A DNA stretch of 38,639 nucleotides from an uncultured Geobacteraceae bacterium (GCA_903875605.1 CAIQWT010000103.1:1-38639), one strand, 5' to 3'; positions 26,843 to 35,986 are shown, numbered from the stretch's first letter. Numbers and translations are program-made. The notes: generated from the sequence alone by a model not told the origin.

Positions 26843-29800
26843 ATATTTCCGAACTCTTCATAAAACGCCCCATTATGACCAGTCTAGTTATGCTGGCTGT
26901 CATGATATTCGGCCTGTTTGCTTATCGCTTACTTCCGGTTAATGACCTGCCGAGCATCGATTTTCCTACAATTCAGGTAAGTGCCAACCTGCCCGGCGCG
27001 AGCCCTGAAACCATGGCCTCTTCAGTTGCCACGCCTTTGGAAAGGCAGTTTTCAACTATTGCAGGTCTTGATTCCATGACTTCAACAAACGGCCAGGGTG
27101 TTTCTATCATCACCCTCAAATTTGCTCTCGAAAAAAGTATCGACTCGGCTGCCCAGGATGTTCAGGCCGCGATTTCCAAGGCGGCCCGCCAGTTGCCCCA
27201 GAATATGCCTACACCCCCCTCTTATCAGAAAGTCAACCCGGCCGACCAGCCGGTTATCTATCTTGCTCTCAGCTCACAGACCCTGCCGCTCTCTGATGTC
27301 AATGAATTTGCTGATACCATCATAGCACCGCGAATCTCGATGGTTAATGGAGTGGCCCAGGTACAGGTTTACGGATCGCAGAAATTTGCTGTGCGGGTAC
27401 AGCTTGATCCCAAGGCCCTTACCAGCCGTAAAATTGGACTGGATGAAGTGGCAGCCAGTCTGGCCTCTTCGAACGTAAATCTGCCTACTGGCGGATTACA
27501 GGGTGCTAAACAGGCTTTTACCATCCAGGCGAGCGGTCAACTATACGATGCTAACGCATTCAAGTCGCTGATCGTGACCTATCGAGGCGGCGCACCGGTA
27601 CGGCTCTCGGATATCGCCATCGTCTCCAACAGTGTTGAAAATGACAAGATTGCCGCTTGGTACAATACCAAAGGAGTCTCCACCCGAGCCATCGTGCTGG
27701 CGGTTCAACGTCAGCCGGGGACTAATACGATTGAGGTTGTGGATAATATTAAAAGGCAGATGCCCAGCTTTCGCAGTCAGCTTCCGGCCTCTGTAGATCT
27801 AAACGTCCTGTTTGACCGTACCGATACGATCCGTGAGTCGGTTACGGATGTAAAGTTTACTCTGCTGCTGACGATTGCCCTGGTTATTCTGGTTATATTT
27901 CTCTTTTTGCGCAATCTCTCTGCCACGGTTATTCCCAGCCTGGCGTTACCGCTCTCCATTATAGGTACTTTTGGAATAATGTATGCCCTCGGTTTCTCGA
28001 TCAACAATATCACCCTGATGGCCCTGACTCTGTCGGTCGGTTTCGTGGTGGATGATGCCATCGTTATGCTGGAAAATATCGTCCGTCATATGGAACATGG
28101 CGAATCGGCCATGGATGCCTCGTTCCGTGGCTCCAAGGAAATCGGCTTCACGATTATCTCCATGACTATCTCGCTGGTAGCTGTATTTATACCAGTCCTC
28201 TTCATGGCCGGGATGCTGGGCAGAATGCTGCATGAATTTGCCGTTACCATTACTTTTGCCATTCTTATTTCCGGCATAGTATCACTTACCCTGACCCCAA
28301 TGCTCTGCAGTCGCTTCCTTAAGCCGCCGGCAGAACAGAAGCATGGCCGACTCTATAACTTTATGGAGCGGTTTTTCGACGGGATGCTGCACCTTTACGA
28401 ACGCTCTCTTTCAAAGGTGCTCCGTTACCGGCGTACTACGGTGATTGTTACTCTTGCTATGATGGTAATTACTGTCTGGCTTTTCTCTCGCATGCCGATG
28501 GGATTGCTGCCTGCTGACGATATCGGTGCCATTTTTGCCATTACCGAGGGTGCTCAGGGCGTATCTTTTGAAGAGATGAAGAACCAGCAGAAAAAATTGA
28601 TGAATATTGTACTGGAAGAGCCGAACGTTGAGGCTTTCATGTCTTCGGTAGGCTCTGGCGGCACCAGGGTTGGTTCCAACAGCGGCTTCATGTTTATGAA
28701 ACTTAAGCCGAGGAGTGAGCGGAAACTAAACGCCGATCAGATTATCCAGAAGCTGCGGCCTAAGGTTATGACTGTGCCTGGTATAATGATGTTTATGCAG
28801 AACCCGCCACCAATACGTCTGGAGGCGACTCTAGCCAAAGCTCAATACCAGTTTGTACTGCAGAGCCCGGATACGGAGGAGCTTTATAAACAGGCCGCGG
28901 CGTTTGAGATGAAAGTTCGTGGCATGCCGATGCTGCAGGACGTGACCAGCGACCTGCAGATCAAAAATCCTCAGGTTAATCTTGATATCGATCGTGATCG
29001 GGCTGCATCGCTGGGAATTACCGCACAGCAGATTGAGGATACTCTCTATTCAGCCTATGGTTCGCGGCAGGTTTCTACGATATTTTCTCCGACCAACCAA
29101 TATCAGGTGATTATGGAGCTGGAACCCAGGTATCAGCTTGACCCGTCTGTTTTAGGGCTGTTATATGTCCGCTCCAACAGTGGTCAGTTAGTGCCCCTGT
29201 CATCTCTCGGTACCCTGAAAAACAGCCTTGGGCCGCTGTCGGTAAACCATTTAGGTCAGATTACTGCAGTCACCATTTCTTTTAATCTCAAGCCGGATGT
29301 TCCTTTGGGGGATGCCGTTGCGGCTGTTGAGAAAGAAGCAAAGTCTCTGCCAGCGGCCATTACCACCGGGTTCCAGGGGACAGCTCAGGTTTATCAGGCC
29401 TCTACCAAGGGGCTGGCCCTTTTGTTGATCATCGCAATACTGGTAATCTACATTGTGCTGGGCGTGCTATATGAAAGTTATATTCATCCACTTACGATTC
29501 TGTCTGGTCTGCCATCGGCAGGTTTTGGTGCCTTGATCACGCTGCTCATTTTTGGTAAAGATCTCAATTTGTATTCATTTGTCGGTATCATTATGCTAGT
29601 TGGTATTGTCAAAAAGAACGCTATCATGATGATAGATTTTGCTCTGGAGGCGCAGCGAAACGAAGGGAAAAGCCCAATGGACGCCATATATCAAGGTTGT
29701 CTCGTCCGGTTTCGTCCGATTATGATGACATCTTATGCGGCACTTATGGGTACGCTTCCGATTGCTATCGGCCTTGGAGCCGGTGCGGAATCACGTCGTG

Positions 29801-29955
29801 GACTTGGCCTGGCTGTTGTAGGCGGCTTGCTCGTATCACAGCTGTTAACGCTCTATATTACTCCGGTTGTCTACTATTATATGGACCGTCTGCAGAGTTT
29901 TGCCATGAGACATCGTAAAAAACCTGTAGAAGCCGTAGATTCTGCCGATGTATAG
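26839..29955 (+). CDS. RND-family multidrug efflux pump, inner-membrane subunit (MdtB/MdtC-like, HAE1)
   Basis: This 1038-aa proton antiporter has the usual HAE1 length and the duplicated 6+6 TM topology. TM1 is in 'FIKRPIMTSLVMLAVMIFG'. The porter domain shows 'DLPSIDFPTIQVSANLPGASPETM', and the proton-relay Asp pair is in 'GFVVDDAIVMLENI' (TM4, about residues 405-409). The second half contains 'LGVLYESYIHPLTILSGLPSAGFGAL' and 'GIVKKNAIMMIDFA'. The 'KKNAIMMIDFA' form and the adaptor type fit the MdtBC-like branch. Substrates cannot be predicted from sequence. It is translationally coupled with the adaptor gene. No TolC-type outer-membrane factor is encoded in this window, so the pump must use a channel encoded elsewhere. 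Confidence 0.94.
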   Translation: MNISELFIKRPIMTSLVMLAVMIFGLFAYRLLPVNDLPSIDFPTIQVSANLPGASPETMASSVATPLERQFSTIAGLDSMTSTNGQGVSIITLKFALEKSIDSAAQDVQAAISKAARQLPQNMPTPPSYQKVNPADQPVIYLALSSQTLPLSDVNEFADTIIAPRISMVNGVAQVQVYGSQKFAVRVQLDPKALTSRKIGLDEVAASLASSNVNLPTGGLQGAKQAFTIQASGQLYDANAFKSLIVTYRGGAPVRLSDIAIVSNSVENDKIAAWYNTKGVSTRAIVLAVQRQPGTNTIEVVDNIKRQMPSFRSQLPASVDLNVLFDRTDTIRESVTDVKFTLLLTIALVILVIFLFLRNLSATVIPSLALPLSIIGTFGIMYALGFSINNITLMALTLSVGFVVDDAIVMLENIVRHMEHGESAMDASFRGSKEIGFTIISMTISLVAVFIPVLFMAGMLGRMLHEFAVTITFAILISGIVSLTLTPMLCSRFLKPPAEQKHGRLYNFMERFFDGMLHLYERSLSKVLRYRRTTVIVTLAMMVITVWLFSRMPMGLLPADDIGAIFAITEGAQGVSFEEMKNQQKKLMNIVLEEPNVEAFMSSVGSGGTRVGSNSGFMFMKLKPRSERKLNADQIIQKLRPKVMTVPGIMMFMQNPPPIRLEATLAKAQYQFVLQSPDTEELYKQAAAFEMKVRGMPMLQDVTSDLQIKNPQVNLDIDRDRAASLGITAQQIEDTLYSAYGSRQVSTIFSPTNQYQVIMELEPRYQLDPSVLGLLYVRSNSGQLVPLSSLGTLKNSLGPLSVNHLGQITAVTISFNLKPDVPLGDAVAAVEKEAKSLPAAITTGFQGTAQVYQASTKGLALLLIIAILVIYIVLGVLYESYIHPLTILSGLPSAGFGALITLLIFGKDLNLYSFVGIIMLVGIVKKNAIMMIDFALEAQRNEGKSPMDAIYQGCLVRFRPIMMTSYAALMGTLPIAIGLGAGAESRRGLGLAVVGGLLVSQLLTLYITPVVYYYMDRLQSFAMRHRKKPVEAVDSADV

Positions 29956-29999
29956 AACTAAAGTGAATGACACTCGGTTCTTGTTTTAGAGGGTAGATC

Positions 30000-30404
30000 G
30001 TGGCAAAAACAGCCGAAATGAAAATACCGGACGATATTGAATATCGCGTTATCGGCAATGCGTTCGGTTTGCTTATTGCCTCGGCCGGTCTGCTGGCGGG
30101 AGAAATGGTTCGTGAACGCAGTTTTGAATATTGGCTTAATGATACAGTCCCGCTACTATTTGCCCTCTGGATGGTATACAGGCTGTACAGAAATTTTTTG
30201 CTGACGATGAATGCTTATCCAGGCGTAACACCCTCTGATGCGGTTCTCCGAGATCGTCAGATTCGCGAAACTCTTAAATCTGAACAGGTTGCAGTTGCAC
30301 AGATTTCTTCAAAAACCGGTTATACTGCTGAGCAGGTCGTTCAGGAAGTAGCAAAACGTATCGAATCCCAGAAGGCGGCGGCGCAAAAAAAGAGTAATCA
30401 GTAA
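30000..30404 (+). CDS. Small two-TM protein of unknown function
   Basis: This 134-aa protein starts with GTG at 30000 behind GAGGG. It has two predicted TM helices, 'VIGNAFGLLIASAGLLAGEMV' (about residues 17-37) and 'TVPLLFALWMVYRLY' (about 49-64), then a soluble Lys/Gln-rich helical tail (~80-134) with 'QISSKTGYTAEQVVQEVAKRIESQKAA'. I know no family for it. It lies 44 bp after the RND pump and 14 bp before the GspE-type ATPase gene, so it belongs to their transcript. The cytoplasmic helical tail might contact the pump or the ATPase; this is speculation from position only. Confidence 0.8.
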   Translation: MAKTAEMKIPDDIEYRVIGNAFGLLIASAGLLAGEMVRERSFEYWLNDTVPLLFALWMVYRLYRNFLLTMNAYPGVTPSDAVLRDRQIRETLKSEQVAVAQISSKTGYTAEQVVQEVAKRIESQKAAAQKKSNQ

Positions 30405-30418
30405 TATCGACGGGAAAA

Positions 30419-32209
30419 ATGGCGGAACCCAAAAAACTGACATTTGAGAATCTGGCTCATTTGATGGAGCGTCGTGGTCTGTTGTCCCGAGATCAGCTTC
30501 ATGACGTACTCGCACGTGGAAAAGCACAGGAATCGCGAATCTTATCACTTCATCACTCCGGTGCATCGCGCAGATCTGCCGCCGGAACGGAATTTGTTTC
30601 TCCCGCGGAGCTTCTTGCCTCTTTTAATTTTGAACTTCATGGCTCACCGGGGAATAATCTTACGGAAGATATTATTACAGAAGCGCTGGCTTCTGCTACC
30701 GGACTGACTTATCTTAAAATTGATCCCCTCAGGCTTGATCTAAATATAGTTACCGATCACATCCCGCGCCCGTTTGCCCTGAAAAATCTGATTGTTGCTG
30801 TAGAAGAGTCGACAGGCGTTATCACGGTCGCTGTGGCAGATCCGTTCAATGAGGCTATTGTCAACGAGCTGGCCTCTGCACGGCGCCTGGAAATCAGACG
30901 GGTACTCAGCTCAAAAAACGATATTCTTAAAATACTGCGAGAGTTTTATGGTTTTCGTGCTTCGGTGGTGGCGGCAGAGGCAGAAGCCTCGACATCGATA
31001 GATCTCGGGAATCTGGAACAATTTTTTAAGCTTAAAGGCCATCAGGACATTGAAGGCACTGACAAGCATGTGGTCTCAGCGGTAGAGTTTCTCCTTAATT
31101 ATGCATTCGATCAGCATGCCAGCGATATTCATATTGAGCCAAAACGGGAAACGTCCCTGATCCGTTTTCGTATCGATGGTGTTATACATAACATTCACGT
31201 TATTCCAAAGCCGCTGCATGCCCCCATCATCTCTCGCATTAAGATGCTTTCCCGTATGGATCTGGCCGAAAAAAGACGTCCTCAGGATGGCCGTATCAAG
31301 ACAAATTTTAATAACAAAGATATCGAGCTGCGAGTTTCAACTGTGCCGGTTGCCTTTGGTGAAAAAGTTGTTATAAGGGTTTTTGATCCGGATATTTTAC
31401 TGCAGGATCTCGACAGTATGGGCTTTTACCCGCGTGAGATGGCACTTTACAACTCTTTTCTGCGTCGCCCGAACGGTATAATTCTGGTTACCGGTCCGAC
31501 CGGCAGCGGCAAAACAACCACTCTCTACTCTTCGCTCCGTTCGCTCTCTTCTCCGGAGGTAAACATCGTCACGGTCGAAGATCCGATCGAGATGGTTATG
31601 GAAGAGTTTAATCAAATTGGTGTACAGCAGGGTATCGGCGTCAGTTTTGACAGCATTTTACGCAATATTCTCAGACAGGATCCCGACATAATTATGATCG
31701 GCGAAATTCGCGACCGGGAAACAGCAGAAAATGCAGTTCAGGCCGCCTTGACCGGGCATCTTGTACTTTCCACACTACATACCAATGATTCAGCCTCAAC
31801 CATAATCCGCCTGCTGGATCTGGGGGTGCCGCCATTCCTGATATCGGCGACTCTTCTTGGAATAGTCGCCCAGCGTCTGGTACGTAAGATCTGTCCCCAC
31901 TGCAAAAAAGTCCGTACACTTTCGCTGGATGAATGCGAATATCTGCAGTTAACAGAAAAAACGTACACTGTGTGGGAAGGGAAGGGGTGCAAAGAGTGTC
32001 GTGGTACTGGCTACAAAGGGCGCAGTGGTTTGTTTGAGGTTATGGATATGAACGACAGGCTTAAGGCTCTGGTGGCCGGATCTGTCGATCTTGCAACGAT
32101 AGTTGAAGCTGCCTGTCAGGACGGCCTGGTAACTCTGCGTGAAATTGCTATTAAAAAAATGCTGGAAGGGGTGACTACCTACGAGGAAGTTATTGCCATG
32201 ACAGGGTGA
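30419..32209 (+). CDS. GspE/PilB/MshE-type secretion ATPase
   Basis: This 596-aa hexameric ATPase of the type II secretion/type IV pilus superfamily has an N-terminal GspE-II/MshEN-like domain (~60-175; in some homologues this binds c-di-GMP), then the catalytic domain: 'HASDIHIEPK' (about residue 238), Walker A 'GPTGSGKTT' (359-367, Lys365), Asp box 'VEDPIE', Walker B 'IIMIGEIRD' (~424) and His box 'LSTLHTND'. A tetracysteine zinc module is formed by 'CPHCKK' (~492) and 'CKECRGTGY' (~524). All key residues are present. It is the last gene of the RND run, with no GspF/PilC, pseudopilin or secretin gene next to it. It may drive the pilus encoded at the left end of the window, a T2SS encoded elsewhere, or be an orphan. 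The neighbouring convergent gene encodes a cohesin-like secreted protein. Confidence 0.9.
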   Translation: MAEPKKLTFENLAHLMERRGLLSRDQLHDVLARGKAQESRILSLHHSGASRRSAAGTEFVSPAELLASFNFELHGSPGNNLTEDIITEALASATGLTYLKIDPLRLDLNIVTDHIPRPFALKNLIVAVEESTGVITVAVADPFNEAIVNELASARRLEIRRVLSSKNDILKILREFYGFRASVVAAEAEASTSIDLGNLEQFFKLKGHQDIEGTDKHVVSAVEFLLNYAFDQHASDIHIEPKRETSLIRFRIDGVIHNIHVIPKPLHAPIISRIKMLSRMDLAEKRRPQDGRIKTNFNNKDIELRVSTVPVAFGEKVVIRVFDPDILLQDLDSMGFYPREMALYNSFLRRPNGIILVTGPTGSGKTTTLYSSLRSLSSPEVNIVTVEDPIEMVMEEFNQIGVQQGIGVSFDSILRNILRQDPDIIMIGEIRDRETAENAVQAALTGHLVLSTLHTNDSASTIIRLLDLGVPPFLISATLLGIVAQRLVRKICPHCKKVRTLSLDECEYLQLTEKTYTVWEGKGCKECRGTGYKGRSGLFEVMDMNDRLKALVAGSVDLATIVEAACQDGLVTLREIAIKKMLEGVTTYEEVIAMTG

Positions 32210-32224
32210 TGCACTTGGTAATTA

Positions 32225-32261
32225 CTTCTGCAGGGACGCAATCATAACGCCCCTGCAGAAG
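32225..32261. terminator. Stem-loop between convergent genes
   Basis: A perfect 11-bp inverted repeat (CTTCTGCAGGG at 32225-32235, CCCTGCAGAAG at 32251-32261) with a 15-nt loop lies 16 bp after the ATPase stop and 12 bp beyond the stop of the opposite gene. No clear T run follows on either side, so termination by this hairpin is likely but not typical. Confidence 0.65.
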
Positions 32262-32272
32262 GTAGATATTTG

Positions 32273-33550
32273 TTATTTATTCTTCGGAATCTTTTCTACA
32301 GACTTTTTTGCAACTGCAGTTATGTTAGCAAGATAATTGGCAACAAAAATATACTCATCCATATAATCTCTTACCCCATCGTTATTCAAATCATGCAGAG
32401 GGGCTTTTGCCGTACCGACCTCCTTGAGAAACTTCTCCCAACCGCTTTCGTCTAGAGTGAGCGTCGTTTTAAGCGGAGGGGCAACGGTAAGCGGGTATTC
32501 AAACTCCTCAGCCCCGGCTATAATAGTCATTATAACCTTTGTAAGCCCTACTTCAGGTAATACCTCAACTGTCCAGCGTCCTTTAATCAGCTTGTCCTGC
32601 TTGAAAGAAACCAACGTCCCGCCATTTACGGCAAAATTAGGTGAAGAGGTTATTCTGGCCGGAATGTCAACTGTCAAAGCGGCTTTACTATTGCCATCGT
32701 TCAGCAGAATAGCCGGCTCTTGATGAATAGTCTGGGCAACCTTCTTGTCAAAAAGCAGAGCAACGACTGGCAGCTTTTTACTGCTATTGTACTGCTTAAA
32801 ACGCTCTGAAATCCCCTTGTAAACAATATATTGCTGGGTTTCTTCCGGTTTTACTTCGGTGTCCGGTTTACCGGCCGGCTGGCTCTGTTCAATGACTTTG
32901 GCAGCAGTCGGTTCTCCGGAGGACACAGAAACAGAGGAGGAAGGTGTCGGCTTTGAATCAGCACGTTGCTGTAGATCTGTCGGCAGTGTTACTGTGCCGA
33001 GATAGGCCGGTATGGTTGAGGCCGTGCTGGCTGTGGTTGAGGCTGTACTGGTTGTGGTTGTTGAACTGCTTTGCGGTGATGATAGGTTGGTTACTGCCGC
33101 TGTTTCGTTTGAATTAGTGTTGCTGACAGAGGCTGCAACGCTGATAGTGGCGGAAATAGCTTTCCCCGTGCTGTCGATCATGCTTACATTTGCTGACGTA
33201 ATACTTCCTGTCCCCGATCTTCCCGCAAATGAAACGGTCGCAATCTGGCCATTCCCGGAAAAAGAGTTGGTACTGATTATTGCAATTTTTATGGAGCCGG
33301 GTATTGAGGTGTTAGCAGCAAGCATCGCCCCGGAGACAAGTCCTCCCTGGGTAACTGTTGGGGAATTCAGTGATGCAGAGTCATATGTCATGTCTAGCTG
33401 GATACCGGCAACATTGTTCATGCCAATTCCCTGTACAGTGTAGGATGAATCTCCGGATGGAGTGATTGATACTATGGCCGCAAATGAAGGGACTGCGAAG
33501 CAAAGTACTGTTATTACAAAGACTAAACTGTTTCTGAAGATAAAACTCAT
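32273..33550 (-). CDS. Secreted cohesin-like protein with a C-terminal EF-hand (dockerin half)
   Basis: This 425-aa protein has a Sec signal peptide (1-24, 'VPSFA|AI') and no lipobox. Residues ~25-140 look like a cohesin domain: 'AAIVSITPSGDSSYTV', 'GIQLDMTYDSASLNSPTVTQ', 'IKIAIISTNSFSGNGQIATVSFAG'. A Ser/Thr-rich linker (~141-215) follows, then a second beta domain (~270-370). The C-terminus has one EF-hand-type calcium loop, 'DLNNDGVRDYMD' (D387, N389, D391, D395, D398), with a helix after it, as in half of a dockerin. Cohesins are dockerin receptors, so this protein may both receive and be received. AAGGAG precedes the ATG and a promoter fits at 33595-33623. It is convergent with the GspE-type ATPase gene. 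A functional link is possible because cohesin-fold proteins do occur in secretion gene clusters, but this is inference. Confidence 0.8.
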   Translation of the reverse strand: MSFIFRNSLVFVITVLCFAVPSFAAIVSITPSGDSSYTVQGIGMNNVAGIQLDMTYDSASLNSPTVTQGGLVSGAMLAANTSIPGSIKIAIISTNSFSGNGQIATVSFAGRSGTGSITSANVSMIDSTGKAISATISVAASVSNTNSNETAAVTNLSSPQSSSTTTTSTASTTASTASTIPAYLGTVTLPTDLQQRADSKPTPSSSVSVSSGEPTAAKVIEQSQPAGKPDTEVKPEETQQYIVYKGISERFKQYNSSKKLPVVALLFDKKVAQTIHQEPAILLNDGNSKAALTVDIPARITSSPNFAVNGGTLVSFKQDKLIKGRWTVEVLPEVGLTKVIMTIIAGAEEFEYPLTVAPPLKTTLTLDESGWEKFLKEVGTAKAPLHDLNNDGVRDYMDEYIFVANYLANITAVAKKSVEKIPKNK

Positions 33551-33594
33551 TACTTGATTCTCCTTATCTAAAAAGTGTCATTGATGTTAAGTGA

Positions 33595-33623
33595 AGCATA
33601 GTATGCTGAATGTTCAAATTCAA
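33595..33623 (-). promoter_or_regulatory. Candidate sigma-70 promoter of the cohesin-like gene
   Basis: On the - strand, TTGAAT (33618-33623), a 17-bp spacer and TATGCT (33595-33600) lie about 45 bp before the ATG at 33550. This would make the gene independent of the cytochrome gene upstream. Confidence 0.4.
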
Positions 33624-33659
33624 TAGAAATGAGTAACACAAAAATGAATAAACTGCAGA

Positions 33660-35405
33660 TTAATGAATAACCCAGGCACTTTTTTTGACTAGCACCGGAC
33701 TTTCGCCCCGGGTCAACTGAACTATATAGCACCCCTTTGAGGCATATCGCTGTCCCGGTCCAAAACTGAGGCGAGCGTAAGTAGGTGAGGGTTGATCAGG
33801 GATCATTCCGAGCACATCAAGGAAATTGTCGCGGTAATAATTCCCCCTCATTTCCATCAAATCCATCGTTATGAGCTGCGTAATGGTTTCAGATGTCTGT
33901 CGTGCCGTTTCTGGAGGTTTGTGACCTGGAAGCTGTGCAAGGTTTACAAGCGTTTTTGATTCATCTTCGATTAAGATACTGCCACCCATTGCTGACGGTA
34001 CTGCTGCTTTGGCAAACGAGTAGGGATACGTTATGTAAGTAAACTCACGAGCATTGTCGGGTAACTTGTGGAGCTTGTCCCCGAGGTAACGAGCAGATAC
34101 AAAGACAGACTTTGGTTTGTTCGTGATCGATGAGAGTGATTCCAGAGCCGTTAGAACGTCTGTGTCATCCCAAAGGATAATCGTCTCCGTATTTTCCTTC
34201 TTGATTATCTGTTGAAGAAAACCGGAAGTGATTTTCTCTCCGACTTGTAATTGTACTGTAACCACTGGTGGTTGATTACGCTCTCGAAGTGTTTGTTCAA
34301 AACCAGCGGAGAGTGCGGCGCCTTCGATAGAATTCCGCACAATCTGGACAACTTTTTTATCTGTTTTACCTTCTTGGGTGCTGATCAGATAGCGGGCGGC
34401 GGCTTGACCCTCCTGATAGTATCCTTTAGAAGGGTACAGAGTATACCAATCGGTATCTGAAATAACTGGAAAATCAGTCTGGGGTAATATGCATGGGATT
34501 TTATTGTCTTCACTAAATTGATGGATAGGGCGCCAACCACTGCGAGAAATCCCTCCTAGTAAGGCAAATACAGGCTCCTGTCGATAATACTCTTCAAGCT
34601 GGGTGTGCCAGGTGTTTTGAGCCCCTTTTAAAAGCCACACAGATAGTGTTAGTTTGCGTGTAGAAAGCTCCTTTGAAACCATCATGTTTTCGGCCATTTG
34701 ACGGGACTTTTTCCCGAGAGAGCTCTTATACGAGTTGACCTGACTATTCTTAATATTTATATAACGCTGTAGCGGAGCCAACATTGAGTCTCGCTCTTCC
34801 TTGCTTACATCTTCAGTAATAATGGAGGCAAAGTGGATTGTCGTATCTGAAATCCCGGGAGGGAATCGGGCCGAAAGAGATTTCAGATATGTGATGAGAA
34901 CAGCCATATCATTGTCTTCAAGTAAGTAGCGGGGCATCACATCATTCAGCGTGCTGCCCCATGGGGTGGCACCACTTCGGATTACTTCAGCAAGTGTTGT
35001 ATCATTGTATGCCGGACGCCTGTCTGGAAAAGGGAAAAATGTTTGTGTCAGGCCTTTGAACAGGATTTTGAAAGGCTGAAAAAGTTGTAAGCCTGATGTG
35101 GGGGGGGTGAATACGCCACCTTCTACGGAACCCAGACCGCCGCGGAGATGGCAACTTACGCATGAGAATGCCGTACCCGGAACGGGGAGATCACCTTTAA
35201 CAAAAGCTTGAATTGGTTCACCGGAGGGCAGGATGCCATTTCGATACATCTGCTCTCCAAGTTGGAGTGATTCACTTGAAGGAGATAAAAGAGGTTCATT
35301 ACCAGCCGATGCGTCACTTATGTGCATAAGTGGTAGTAGAATAAGCGCCGTAGCGAAAGCCGATTTCGAGAGCCAGTTATAAAATATATGGCCCATTACG
35401 GTCAT
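33660..35405 (-). CDS. Cytochrome c fused to a type I periplasmic binding protein domain
   Basis: This 581-aa periplasmic protein has a signal peptide (about 1-34, 'DASA|GN'). Residues ~42-180 are a monohaem class I cytochrome c: 'CVSCH' (C82, C85, H86) with probable distal ligand Met157 in 'VMPRYLLEDNDMAVLITYLKSL'. Residues ~187-530 resemble a type I periplasmic binding fold of the Leu/Ile/Val-receptor kind ('VFALLGGISRSGWRPIHQFSEDNKIPCILPQ', 'YYQEGQAAARYLI', 'VVQIVRNSIEGAALSAGFEQTL', 'TIILWDDTDVLTALESL'). No permease or ATPase gene is nearby, so a sensory or redox-coupled binding role is more likely than import. It overlaps the SCO gene by 4 bp and is presumably co-translated with it; SCO could help with redox or metal handling. 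Ligand unknown. Confidence 0.85.
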   Translation of the reverse strand: MTVMGHIFYNWLSKSAFATALILLPLMHISDASAGNEPLLSPSSESLQLGEQMYRNGILPSGEPIQAFVKGDLPVPGTAFSCVSCHLRGGLGSVEGGVFTPPTSGLQLFQPFKILFKGLTQTFFPFPDRRPAYNDTTLAEVIRSGATPWGSTLNDVMPRYLLEDNDMAVLITYLKSLSARFPPGISDTTIHFASIITEDVSKEERDSMLAPLQRYINIKNSQVNSYKSSLGKKSRQMAENMMVSKELSTRKLTLSVWLLKGAQNTWHTQLEEYYRQEPVFALLGGISRSGWRPIHQFSEDNKIPCILPQTDFPVISDTDWYTLYPSKGYYQEGQAAARYLISTQEGKTDKKVVQIVRNSIEGAALSAGFEQTLRERNQPPVVTVQLQVGEKITSGFLQQIIKKENTETIILWDDTDVLTALESLSSITNKPKSVFVSARYLGDKLHKLPDNAREFTYITYPYSFAKAAVPSAMGGSILIEDESKTLVNLAQLPGHKPPETARQTSETITQLITMDLMEMRGNYYRDNFLDVLGMIPDQPSPTYARLSFGPGQRYASKGCYIVQLTRGESPVLVKKSAWVIH

Positions 35406-35980
35406 TTGTTGGCCATCTTTTGATATTCACTGATAAATTCGAGGCTGCTCATGAGTCCGAAAATCCTGATCCACTTGTTGTCCCCCGAAGGTCGCATTAA
35501 AGTCAGTGGATAATGGGACATTTTGTTAGGTATATAGGCGTTGAAAGCTTTCATTACAGTGTCTATATCTTTACGGGATCCGGTAAGGAAATCCCAACCC
35601 GGTTTTGCTTTATAACGTTTCAAATACTCATTCATAACCATTGGTGTATCGTTCTCCGGGTCGATTGATATCGATACGAGATGAACTTTTTTGGAATCAG
35701 AACCGATTTTGTTCTGGAGGTTGACGAATCCAGCAGATAGGACAGGGCAGATTGTTGTACAGGTTCCAAAGATAAAGTCCACTATGATTGGCTTGTTTGA
35801 TTGCATCAATTCTTTGAAGCGTACTTTTGCCCCGTTCTGGTTTACCAGGACGACATCAGGCATTGAATAGTTCTCAATAGTTCGTTTGTACTGTGTTCCG
35901 GCATGACTCAAATCACAATGGAATATACCTAATATGATAGAAAAAAACAGGAGCAGGTTTGAGGGGATGCTACCACGCAT
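35402..35980 (-). CDS. SCO1/SenC/PrrC-family copper or thiol protein
   Basis: SCO proteins are periplasmic thioredoxin-fold proteins that bind copper for cytochrome oxidase assembly or act as thiol reductases. With the ATG at 35980 the protein has 192 aa, a clean signal peptide ('MRGSIPSNLLLFFSIILGIF...LSHA|G') and AGGA 7 bp upstream. The ATG at 36014-36016 would add 12 residues but has no ribosome binding site and lies close to the terminator of the previous gene. The copper motif CxxxC is present as 'FGTCTTICPV' (C74, C78) and the conserved His is H156 in 'MSHYPLTLMRPSGD'. 'VSISIDPENDTP' is another family signature. No oxidase genes are nearby; its partner is the overlapping cytochrome-binding protein gene. 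Confidence 0.92.
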   Translation of the reverse strand: MRGSIPSNLLLFFSIILGIFHCDLSHAGTQYKRTIENYSMPDVVLVNQNGAKVRFKELMQSNKPIIVDFIFGTCTTICPVLSAGFVNLQNKIGSDSKKVHLVSISIDPENDTPMVMNEYLKRYKAKPGWDFLTGSRKDIDTVMKAFNAYIPNKMSHYPLTLMRPSGDNKWIRIFGLMSSLEFISEYQKMANK

Positions 35981-35986
35981 AATGTG

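Noticed and set aside
30419-32209. Naming the ATPase pilB or gspE outright
   Set aside because: The motifs fit both families and MshE; there are no adjacent pilC/pilT or gsp genes to decide, so no symbol was given.
33012-33443. A 143-codon + strand frame rich in Val/Ala/Leu
   Set aside because: It is the reverse of the Ser/Thr linker and cohesin-like domain of the - strand gene; no start signal and no family resemblance.
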